Origin: an uncultured Collinsella sp.
Lineage (GTDB): Bacteria > Actinomycetota > Coriobacteriia > Coriobacteriales > Coriobacteriaceae
Length of the DNA stretch: 18,385 nucleotides
NCBI GenBank assembly: GCA_902475445.1
Contig: CABRZN010000021.1
Coordinates: forward strand, 1 to 18,385
Direction of reading: 5' to 3'
The notes below the pieces were generated by a model. It saw only the letters and a list, made by a program, of their open reading frames with translations. It had not been told where the DNA came from and searched no databases. How positions within the stretch are numbered: position 1 is the stretch's first letter; each line of letters opens with the position of its first letter. Positions 8,539 to 15,126 of this stretch are shown here, piece after piece. The position numbers were made by a program, and so were the translations under genes.

Positions 8539-8856
8539 CTAGTGGCGGCGGGCGTTGAGTTCGCCGGCAAGCTCGTCGAGGGTGATACCGTAGCGCTCAA
8601 GGGTTACGAGCAGGTGGTAGACCAGGTCGCCGGCCTCGTAGCGGATGTGATCGTGGTCGTTATCCTTGCAGGCCATGATCACCTCGCTCGCCTCCTCGGC
8701 AAGCTTCTTGAGAAGCTCGTCCTCGACGTCGGTCAGCAGACGCGCGGTATAGCTCTCCTGCGGCGATGCGTCGCGACGACCGTGAATCACCTCGGCCAGC
8801 CCCGTCAGCGTCTCTCCGATATTTCCCGGCTGCACGTTAGCTGTTCTGACTCCCAT
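8539..8856 (-). CDS. hisE: Phosphoribosyl-ATP pyrophosphatase
   Basis: HisE hydrolyses PR-ATP to PR-AMP, the second step of histidine synthesis. The 105-aa all-alpha protein has the MazG-like metal motifs EEASE (54-58) and EAGD (74-77). The preceding LLTDVEDELLKKLAEEASEV stretch is typical, and YHLLVTLERYGI follows the second motif. It is a free-standing enzyme here, not fused to HisI. The ATG at 8856 has GAGAGGAA upstream and lies 15 nt after the small RDAC-like gene. It is the last gene of the his operon. Confidence 0.95.
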   Translation of the reverse strand: MGVRTANVQPGNIGETLTGLAEVIHGRRDASPQESYTARLLTDVEDELLKKLAEEASEVIMACKDNDHDHIRYEAGDLVYHLLVTLERYGITLDELAGELNARRH

Positions 8857-8871
8857 GGTTATTTCCTCTCG

Positions 8872-9099
8872 TTACTGCAGCGTAAAGTAGGTACCGGTCT
8901 CATCGAACCGAGGCTTTGCGCCCTTTTTCTCAAAGAACTCGACGATGACGGCATGGGCCTCATTGAGCCTTTCCTTCTCGGCCTCGAGCCAAAGCGACTG
9001 CGCCCCGCAGGCATCAGTCAGGTGCACGCGGCATGGCACGCCCGCGCGGAGGAGCTCGGTGTTGCAGTCGGCGACCTCGAACGGCGTCACGACTTTCAT
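8872..9099 (-). CDS. Small RDAC-like protein of unknown function in the his operon
   Basis: This 75-aa protein begins [20 protein letters not shown] and contains [14 protein letters not shown] (26-39), followed by an acidic/amphipathic helix and a short C-terminal strand pair ([13 protein letters not shown]). It resembles a small bacterial family I know as RDAC proteins, named for an Arg-Asp-Ala-Cys motif; here the Arg is Thr. There are three cysteines (11, 23, 31). Its ATG overlaps the hisI stop codon (ATGA) and has GGGGGAG upstream; hisE follows after 15 nt. The position between hisI and hisE, which are fused in many bacteria, implies co-translation with histidine enzymes. Function unknown. 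Confidence 0.8.
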   Translation of the reverse strand: MKVVTPFEVADCNTELLRAGVPCRVHLTDACGAQSLWLEAEKERLNEAHAVIVEFFEKKGAKPRFDETGTYFTLQ

Positions 9100-9437
9100 C
9101 GCACTCCCCCTTCCACGCGCTTAAAGAAGCAGGTACGGTTGCCGGTATGGCAGGCCGGGCCCGGTGAGTCCACCTTGACCAGCAGCGTATCGCTATCGCA
9201 GTCGGCCCAGAGCTCCTTGACCTCCTGCATGTTGCCACTCGTCGCGCCCTTGTTCCAGAGCTCCTGACGGCTGCGACTCCAAAACCACGTGGTCCCGGTC
9301 TTGAGTGTCAGCCCCACCGATTCCTCGTTCATCCAAGCAACCATAAGCACCTCGCCGGTGTCATATTGCTGAACCACACAAGGAATCAGCCCGTGGGCGT
9401 CGTACGTAAGTTTTGAAGGATCGGTTATCTCTTCCAT
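9096..9437 (-). CDS. hisI: Phosphoribosyl-AMP cyclohydrolase
   Basis: HisI opens the adenine ring of PR-AMP to give ProFAR, using zinc. The 113-aa protein has the family core [32 protein letters not shown], the Asp/Cys motif DCDSD (79-83) and the Cys pair in ACHTGNRTC (C96, C103). The ATG at 9437 has GGGGAGAG upstream and gives the normal family length. The frame is open to 9506, but that extension is simply the read-through of one arm of the adjacent palindrome. It overlaps the downstream small gene by 4 nt. Confidence 0.94.
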   Translation of the reverse strand: MEEITDPSKLTYDAHGLIPCVVQQYDTGEVLMVAWMNEESVGLTLKTGTTWFWSRSRQELWNKGATSGNMQEVKELWADCDSDTLLVKVDSPGPACHTGNRTCFFKRVEGGVR

Positions 9438-9475
9438 TTCTCTCCCCAAATTCAAACTTCGCAGGTCGGCGAGGG

Positions 9476-9571
9476 TTGTCCAGGTGCCCGAGATTCCGAG
9501 CGACAAGCCCGACGACGCGTACTTAAAGTACGCGAGGAGGGTTGGAGCCGGAAGGTCGGGCGCCTGGGCAA
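9476..9571. repeat. Long imperfect palindrome between hisF and hisI
   Basis: A perfect core palindrome, GCGTACTTAAAGTACGC (9517-9533), lies at the centre. Outward, the arms keep matching with interruptions: CCCGA blocks, a TTCCG block and an outer TTGTCCAGG/CCTGGGCAA block, ending at 9476 and 9571. The whole could fold as one long hairpin in the his mRNA, ending about 40 nt before hisI. It fills most of the unusual 143-nt gap in an otherwise tight operon. No T-tract follows, so a simple terminator is unlikely. Confidence 0.75.
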
Positions 9572-9580
9572 GCCGCAGCG

Positions 9581-10363
9581 CTAGAAGTCCAACCTGACAG
9601 GGATGCCTTGAGAGGCCATATATTCTTTGACTTCGCGAATGCTGAAAGTTCCAAAGTGAAAGACGCTGGCCGCCAGTACGGCGTCGGCTTCGCCCTCGAT
9701 CACGCCCTCGGCAAAATGCTCGAGCGTGCCCACGCCGCCGCTTGCGATCACCGGGATCGGCACCGCGCGCGCCACGGCGCGGGTGAGCGCCAGGTCAAAG
9801 CCGGCCTTGGTGCCGTCGCGGTCCATGCTGGTCAGCAGAATCTCGCCGGCGCCGCGACGAGCCGCCTCCTCGGCCCATGCCACCGCATCGATACCCGCGG
9901 CGTTGCGGCCTCCTGCGGTAAAAACCTCCCACTTGTCGGCATCCGGCTGCCCAGGCAGGCCGACGCGCTTGGCATCGATCGCCACGACCACGGCCTGGCT
10001 GCCAAACGCCGCGGCAGCTTGGCTGATCAGCGACGGGTCGCGCACGGCGGCAGAGTTGAGCGATACCTTGTCGGCACCGGCCGCCACCATGGTTCGCATG
10101 CCCGCCAGGTCGCGAAAACCGCCGCCCACGGTATAGGGAATAGCGAGCTCCTCGGCCGCATGCGCCGCCATCTCGATGGTCGTCGCGCGGTTGTCGCTCG
10201 TGGCGGTAATGTCCAGGAAGACGACCTCGTCTGCACCTTCGCGGTCGTAGGCACGGGCCAGCTCCACCGGGTCGCCCGCATCGCGCAGGCTCACAAAGTT
10301 GACGCCCTTGACCACGCGGCCGTCCTTAACATCCAGACAGGGAATCACGCGCTTGGTAAGCAT
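9581..10363 (-). CDS. hisF: Imidazole glycerol phosphate synthase cyclase subunit
   Basis: HisF uses ammonia from HisH to convert PRFAR to imidazole glycerol phosphate and AICAR. This 260-aa TIM barrel has [20 protein letters not shown] with the catalytic Asp11, GGGFRD, AIDA with the second catalytic Asp130, the [13 protein letters not shown] phosphate loop and VIASGGVG. All key residues are present. The ATG at 10363 is 3 nt after the hisA stop, with GGGGAGGAG inside the hisA end. A 143-nt gap with a palindrome separates it from hisI. Confidence 0.97.
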   Translation of the reverse strand: MLTKRVIPCLDVKDGRVVKGVNFVSLRDAGDPVELARAYDREGADEVVFLDITATSDNRATTIEMAAHAAEELAIPYTVGGGFRDLAGMRTMVAAGADKVSLNSAAVRDPSLISQAAAAFGSQAVVVAIDAKRVGLPGQPDADKWEVFTAGGRNAAGIDAVAWAEEAARRGAGEILLTSMDRDGTKAGFDLALTRAVARAVPIPVIASGGVGTLEHFAEGVIEGEADAVLAASVFHFGTFSIREVKEYMASQGIPVRLDF

Positions 10364-10366
10364 GGG

Positions 10367-11110
10367 CTACTCCTCCCCTCGGGCAGCGGCCAACGCCTGT
10401 ACCAGCGTAAAGTTGCCCTCGTAGAGCGCACGGCCGGTGATGGCACCTTCAATCGCGCCCTCGCCCACCGCGGCCAGTGCGCAGATATCGTCGAGCGTCG
10501 AGATGCCGCCCGAAGCCACGACGGGAAAGCCCGCGACCTCGGCCACATGGCGATACGCCGCCACGTCGATGCCCGTCTGCATGCCATCGCGCGCGATGTC
10601 GGTATACACCAGATGCTTAAAGCCCAGCTCGGTGAGCTGCGCCACGGCGTCGTCGAGCGCCACACCCGCGCCGTCGCGCCAACCATTCACCTTGACCTGG
10701 CCGTCACGGGCGGCAATGTCTGCCACCAGTAACTCGCCAAAGCCTTGCGCCGCCACCTCGGCAAATCCCGGCTCGGTCACCAGCACGGTGCCCAGCGCAA
10801 TGCGGCGAGCACCATAGCCTGCCAGCTCATCGATGCGTGCGAGTGAGCGAACGCCGCCGCCCACGTCCACGGACAGACCGTCGACGCCGCAGATAGCCTT
10901 GATCGCCGCCGAGTTGGCAGCGCATGCGTCCTCGTCCTCGCCAAAGGCAGCGGACAGGTCGACGACGTGCACCCAGCTCGCGCCCTGCTCGGCAAACGAG
11001 CGGGCGACGGCGACGGGGTCGTCGGAATATACCTTGCAGCGGCTGCGGTCGCCGCGCTCCAGGCGCACGACCTTGCCGCCGATCAGATCGATTGCGGGAA
11101 ACAGGATCAT
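10367..11110 (-). CDS. hisA: ProFAR isomerase
   Basis: HisA performs the Amadori rearrangement of ProFAR to PRFAR. The 247-aa TIM barrel begins MILFPAIDLIGGKVVRLERG, with catalytic Asp8. It also has VDVGGGVRS, a second-half YTDIARDGM loop (around 169-177), VVASGGIST and the phosphate-binding AITGRALYEG. In Actinomycetota HisA can be the dual-function PriA that also serves TrpF. The sequence alone does not settle this, and nothing in the window speaks to tryptophan synthesis. Its ATG overlaps the hisH stop codon by 4 nt (ATGA). Confidence 0.95.
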   Translation of the reverse strand: MILFPAIDLIGGKVVRLERGDRSRCKVYSDDPVAVARSFAEQGASWVHVVDLSAAFGEDEDACAANSAAIKAICGVDGLSVDVGGGVRSLARIDELAGYGARRIALGTVLVTEPGFAEVAAQGFGELLVADIAARDGQVKVNGWRDGAGVALDDAVAQLTELGFKHLVYTDIARDGMQTGIDVAAYRHVAEVAGFPVVASGGISTLDDICALAAVGEGAIEGAITGRALYEGNFTLVQALAAARGEE

Positions 11111-11790
11111 CGGCCAACCTCCTCGACGATGTTGACGAAGTTCTTAAGGATGCGCTGACCCAGCGCGGAGGATTTCTCGGGATGGAACTGGCAGCCCCAC
11201 ACGTTGCCATGACGCACGATGCACGGGAAGCTCCGCGTATAGTGCGTGCGCGCCAGCACATCGGCGGCATCGGCGTCGTCGGCCACCGCGTAGCTGTGGG
11301 TGAAGTACATGTTGGCACCCTCGGCAAATCCGACAAGCAGCGGATCGGCCGAACCGGCGGGCGCCATGTGCACCTGGTCCCAGCCCACATGCGGCACCTT
11401 CAGGCGGCTCGACTCCAAGCGCGTGCACGAACCGCGCATGATGCCCAGGCCATCGACCCAGGGACCGCCAGCCTGCTCGGGGGCGTCGCCGTCCGCGGCA
11501 ACACCCTCGTTACCGCGCTCAAAAAACAGCTGAAGGCCCAGGCAGATGCCGAGCAGCGGAGTTCCGGCGGCGACGGCATCGAGCACTGCGTCCGCCTCGC
11601 CGCCCTGGCGCATAAAGGCAATCGCGTCATAGAACGCGCCCACGCCCGGGATGACCAGGCCGTCGGCGTTGCGGATCCGCTCCGGATCGTCCGACGTGCA
11701 GGCGGCGGCACCGGCGCGTGCAAGCCCGCGCACGACGCTCGACAAGTTGCCCTTGTGGTAGTCGACCACCACGATCTTCGGTTCGCCCAC
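11107..11790 (-). CDS. hisH: Imidazole glycerol phosphate synthase glutaminase subunit
   Basis: HisH hydrolyses glutamine and channels ammonia to HisF. The 227-aa class I glutamine amidotransferase shows VVVDYHKGNL, the oxyanion motif PGVGAF, the nucleophile Cys83 in GICLGLQLFF, and the His203-Pro-Glu205 dyad in QFHPEKS. I start at GTG 11790 because GGAGGGG lies four nt ahead and the product then begins right before the first beta strand. The longer open frame to 11826 would run into an intergenic hairpin. The family usually starts with the IVVVDY strand within a few residues, as here. Confidence 0.94.
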   Translation of the reverse strand: MGEPKIVVVDYHKGNLSSVVRGLARAGAAACTSDDPERIRNADGLVIPGVGAFYDAIAFMRQGGEADAVLDAVAAGTPLLGICLGLQLFFERGNEGVAADGDAPEQAGGPWVDGLGIMRGSCTRLESSRLKVPHVGWDQVHMAPAGSADPLLVGFAEGANMYFTHSYAVADDADAADVLARTHYTRSFPCIVRHGNVWGCQFHPEKSSALGQRILKNFVNIVEEVGR

Positions 11791-11794
11791 GCGA

Positions 11795-11801
11795 CCCCTC
11801 C
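11795..11801 (-). promoter_or_regulatory. hisH: Ribosome binding site fixing the GTG start of hisH
   Basis: GGAGGGG on the minus strand, four nt before GTG at 11790-11788. It supports a GTG start instead of earlier in-frame GTG/TTG codons located within the arm of the adjacent hairpin. Confidence 0.7.
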
Positions 11802-11815
11802 ACTTCTCATCATCC

Positions 11816-11856
11816 AAAACCACCACAAAGGGGACAGGTACCTTCGTGGTGGTTTT
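11816..11856 (-). repeat. 16-bp hairpin between hisB and hisH
   Basis: Arms 11816-11831 and 11841-11856 pair at 15 of 16 positions around a 9-nt loop. The single mismatch is a G-U wobble in the minus-strand (operon) RNA but an A-C in the plus-strand RNA. On the minus strand the stem ends in TTTT, giving a weak terminator or attenuator appearance. It starts 23 nt after the hisB stop and ends 15 nt before the hisH Shine-Dalgarno. Confidence 0.8.
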
Positions 11857-11879
11857 TGCCCTTACGGCGGTTGCAGCGG

Positions 11880-12467
11880 TTACAGCGAGCCCTTGGTGCT
11901 GGGGATTCCCTGCACGCGGGGATCGAGCTCGCAGGCGTGGCGCATCGTGCGGCCCACGGCCTTAAAGGCGGCCTCGATAATGTGATGCGAGTTGCCGCCC
12001 GCCAGCTCGCGCACATGCAGCGTGAGTTTGGCATCGCGCGCAAAGGCATAGAAGAACTCGACGGCCAGCTCGGTATCGAAGCTACCCACGCGCTCGGTCG
12101 GCACGGGCAGCTCACAATAGGCCTGCCCGCGACCCGAGATATCCACGGCGGCCATCACGAGCGTCTCGTCCATGGCAATAGCCGCATCGGCAAAGCGTGT
12201 AATGCCCGCCTTGTCACCCAGCGCCCGGCAAAACGCCTCGCCCAGCACAATACCCGTGTCCTCGACGGTGTGGTGCGCATCGACCTCCACGTCGCCTACC
12301 GCGTGCACCGTCAGATCGAACAGACCATGGCGGCCAAAAGCGTTGAGCATGTGGTCGAAAAACGGCACGCCGGTCGAGATATCGCACACGCCAGATCCGT
12401 CCAGGTCGAGCTTGACGACAATGTCGGTCTCGCCCGTCTTGCGGGTTACCTCGGCATAGCGGTCCAT
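11880..12467 (-). CDS. hisB: Imidazoleglycerol-phosphate dehydratase
   Basis: HisB dehydrates imidazole glycerol phosphate to imidazole acetol phosphate, using manganese. This 195-aa protein is the monofunctional dehydratase with no HAD phosphatase domain. It has VPFFDHMLNAFGRHG, the DAHHTVEDT motif (63-71), the second NSHHIIEAAFKA motif (159-170) and a C-terminal GIPSTKGSL. The ATG at 12467 directly abuts the hisC stop codon, with GGAGGAG inside the end of hisC. Absence of the phosphatase domain explains the need for the PHP gene nearby. Confidence 0.97.
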   Translation of the reverse strand: MDRYAEVTRKTGETDIVVKLDLDGSGVCDISTGVPFFDHMLNAFGRHGLFDLTVHAVGDVEVDAHHTVEDTGIVLGEAFCRALGDKAGITRFADAAIAMDETLVMAAVDISGRGQAYCELPVPTERVGSFDTELAVEFFYAFARDAKLTLHVRELAGGNSHHIIEAAFKAVGRTMRHACELDPRVQGIPSTKGSL

Positions 12468-13583
12468 CTACATCTCCTCCTTCACCAGCGCGGCAAACGC
12501 AGCCAGCACCTCGTCGTTTTCCCGCGGCGTGCCCACGGTAATGCGCAGGCAGTCCGCAAGCCCCGGCGCGTAGCTAAAGTCGCGCACCAAAATCGAGTAC
12601 TCGTCGCGCAGACGCTCACGCACGCGCGTGGCGTGCGGCGTGCGCACGAGCACAAAGTTCGCCGCGCTCGGCCATGCCTCCACGGGCAGGCCCTCGGCAG
12701 CCATTGCGCGCAGGGCGCACAGCTCGCGCTCGCGCTCGGATGCGACCTGTGCCACCACGGGCGCGTACGCATCGCGGGCACGCACGCAGGCAAGTGCCGC
12801 CGCCTGGCTCAGCACGTTGACCGAGTAGATCTGGCGAATCGCCGCGAACACGTCGATGACCTCGGACGCCGCGATCACATAGCCCAGACGCGTGCCGGCG
12901 GCGCCAAACGCCTTGGACAGCGTATGCAAAATCACCAGGTTGGGATGCTCGGCGATAAGTCCCTGTGCCGTGGTGGCCGCGCCAAACGAATCGTCGGCAA
13001 ACTCAACGTAGGCCTCGTCGACCATCACCATGCCGGGGCACGCATCGCACAGGGCAGCGACAAAGTCGAGCGGCGCCACATCGCCCGTGGGATTGTTGGG
13101 CGAGGTCACGATCGCAAGGTTGCACCCGGGTGCGGCCGCGAGCACAGCTGCCTGGTCGAGCTCAAAGGTCGCGGGATCGCGCCACACGTCGCGCACCTCG
13201 GTCTGACAGAGCGATGCAAAGAACGCATACTCGCTAAAGCACGGCGGGCAGTTGAGCAGGGTCCGCCCCGCGCCGCCAAACGCCAGCAGGTAGTTATAGA
13301 GCAGTTCGTCGCCACCGTTGCCCACGCAGATATTCTCGCGCGTCACGCCATGCCAGGCGGCCAGCTCGTCGCGCAGGTCGTTGGACATGGGATCGGGATA
13401 GCGGTTGAGCGGTGTAGCGGCAAGCGCCGCATCAACCGCCTCGCGCACGCCGGCCGGCACGGGATAGGTGTTCTCGTTGGCCGAAAGGTTGATGCGCGTG
13501 GGCGTAAAGTTGGGATCGTAGGGCTCAATACCGGCCAGATAGGGCTGGACAAGCTCCTTCATGCGAGGCGTCAGCTCGGCCAT
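12468..13583 (-). CDS. hisC: Histidinol-phosphate aminotransferase
   Basis: HisC is a PLP-dependent aminotransferase converting imidazole acetol phosphate to histidinol phosphate. The 371-aa protein shows INLSANENTYPVP (31-43), VGNGGDELL, SPNNPTG (161-167), VDEAYVEF and the Schiff-base lysine K224 in HTLSKAFG. RLGY and the C-terminal LRITVGTPRENDEVL follow. The frame is open to 13652, but the ATG at 13583 has AAGGAGG and lies 1 nt after the hisD stop, so the shorter start is chosen. Confidence 0.96.
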   Translation of the reverse strand: MAELTPRMKELVQPYLAGIEPYDPNFTPTRINLSANENTYPVPAGVREAVDAALAATPLNRYPDPMSNDLRDELAAWHGVTRENICVGNGGDELLYNYLLAFGGAGRTLLNCPPCFSEYAFFASLCQTEVRDVWRDPATFELDQAAVLAAAPGCNLAIVTSPNNPTGDVAPLDFVAALCDACPGMVMVDEAYVEFADDSFGAATTAQGLIAEHPNLVILHTLSKAFGAAGTRLGYVIAASEVIDVFAAIRQIYSVNVLSQAAALACVRARDAYAPVVAQVASERERELCALRAMAAEGLPVEAWPSAANFVLVRTPHATRVRERLRDEYSILVRDFSYAPGLADCLRITVGTPRENDEVLAAFAALVKEEM

Positions 13584-13584
13584 A

Positions 13585-15021
13585 TTAGGCCTCCTTGCCG
13601 GTCGGGGCGCCATCCTCGCCCGCAGCCGCCGCCAGATCCACGCCCTCGGCAACCGTCGCGGTCGTATCGCCCGGCCAGGCGACCTTGGTCAGATCGGCTG
13701 CGGCCAGCGACTCGGCACTCACGGCATCTTCGCCCTGCTCCAGTACGCGACGGCGCAATGCGGCCGAAAGCGCGTGTGCCCACAGGCCCTCGGCCTCGGC
13801 CAGACGCTGCGTAGCGGGAGCGTCGGAAAGCAGGCCCTCGGGCGTATAGCAGATAACGCTCGAGCGTTTGACGAACTCCTCCACCGAAAGCGGGTTGGAG
13901 AACATGGCCGTGCCGCCGGTCGGCAGCGTGTGGTTGGGGCCGGCGACGTAATCGCCGAGCGGCTCGGAGCTCCAGGCGCCCACAAAGATGGCGCCAGCGT
14001 TGCGAATGCCTCCGAGCAGGCCCATCGCGTCCTTGCAGTGCAGCTCCAAGTGCTCGGGCGCCACGGTGTTCACGGCCTCGACGGCGGCGGCCATGTCGGC
14101 GGCCACCACGATGGTGCCCTCGTTATCGAGCGAGGCACGCGTGATCTCGGCGCGCGGCGACTGCGCCACCAGAATATCGATACCCGCCTCGACCTCGCGC
14201 GCAAACTGCTCATCGCAGGTCACCAGATAGCAGGCGGCCAGCGGATCGTGCTCGGCCTGAGCCATCAGGTCAGCCGCGACCACCATGGGCTTGGCCGTGG
14301 CATCGGCCAGCACGCAGACCTCGGACGGGCCGGCGACCATGTCGATGCCCACGTCGCCCGACACGATCTGCTTGGCCGCGGCGACAAAGGCGTTGCCCGG
14401 GCCGGTGATCTTATCGACACGCGGAATGGTCTCGGTGCCGTACGCCAGCGCAGCCACGGCCTGGGCGCCACCCACCATATAGATCTCGTCCACGCCGCCG
14501 AGCTTGGCAGCCGCGAGCGTATACGGGCTGATCAGGCCGTCCTTTTGCGGCGGAGTCACCATGACCACGCGCTTAACGCCGGCCACCTTGGCGGGGATAG
14601 CGTTCATGAGCACGGTGGAGGGATACTGCGCACGGCCGCCCGGCACATAGATGCCGGCTGCGGCAAGCGGGGTCACTTTAACGCCGAGCATCGTGCCGTC
14701 CGGGCGCGTGGTAAACCAGCTCTGCTCGACCTCACGCTGGTGGAACTCGCGAATCTGGCGCGCGGCCTTCTCCAACGCGGCAACAAAAGCGGGGTCGAGG
14801 CCTTCGAGCGCAGCATCGATCTGCTCCTGCGGAAGGCGGAAGCTCTGCAACTCGACACCGTCAAAACGCTGGCAGTAATCGCGCACCGCGGCATCGCCGT
14901 TGGCGCGCACGTTGGCCACGATATCACGGGCGGCGTCGACGATGTTTTGCGGAAGCACGCCCTTGCGGTTGAGCTGGTTGGTGACGAGGCGCTCGCCGGG
15001 AGCAAGTTTGATGGTCTTCAT
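13585..15021 (-). CDS. hisD: Histidinol dehydrogenase
   Basis: HisD oxidises histidinol to histidine in two NAD-dependent steps, with zinc. The 478-aa protein keeps GIYVPGGRAQYPSTVLMNAIP, the GPGN motif (207-210), zinc ligands Q255/H258 in QAEHDP, catalytic E323/H324 in APEHLEL, D357 in LGDYVAGPNH and H416 in EGLWAH. Family members end shortly after the last motif (about 430 aa). Here an Ala/Glu/Asp-rich tail of about 50 residues follows, ending DGAPTGKEA. The ATG at 15021 has AGGGGA upstream; a 105-nt gap separates it from hisZG. Confidence 0.96.
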   Translation of the reverse strand: MKTIKLAPGERLVTNQLNRKGVLPQNIVDAARDIVANVRANGDAAVRDYCQRFDGVELQSFRLPQEQIDAALEGLDPAFVAALEKAARQIREFHQREVEQSWFTTRPDGTMLGVKVTPLAAAGIYVPGGRAQYPSTVLMNAIPAKVAGVKRVVMVTPPQKDGLISPYTLAAAKLGGVDEIYMVGGAQAVAALAYGTETIPRVDKITGPGNAFVAAAKQIVSGDVGIDMVAGPSEVCVLADATAKPMVVAADLMAQAEHDPLAACYLVTCDEQFAREVEAGIDILVAQSPRAEITRASLDNEGTIVVAADMAAAVEAVNTVAPEHLELHCKDAMGLLGGIRNAGAIFVGAWSSEPLGDYVAGPNHTLPTGGTAMFSNPLSVEEFVKRSSVICYTPEGLLSDAPATQRLAEAEGLWAHALSAALRRRVLEQGEDAVSAESLAAADLTKVAWPGDTTATVAEGVDLAAAAGEDGAPTGKEA

Positions 15022-15126
15022 ATCGGTATCCCCTATCGGTTGAGGTTGCGTTCGAAAAACGAAATACCGGGCGGCAGCACCAATCGGTCCGCGGCCCGGA
15101 CGTCGGGGCGCCCGTGCGCGCTCGCG

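Noticed and set aside
9542..10732. Long plus-strand open frames opposite the his operon (also 11718-13814, 13561-15819, 15847-16875)
   Set aside because: They lie antisense to hisF/hisA, hisB/hisC, hisD and hisZG, have Arg/His/Gly/Ala-rich low-information translations and no recognisable family.
15022..15126. Regulatory element in the hisZG-hisD gap
   Set aside because: Only a 5-bp GC-rich stem was seen with no conserved signal; nothing supportable beyond the hisD RBS.
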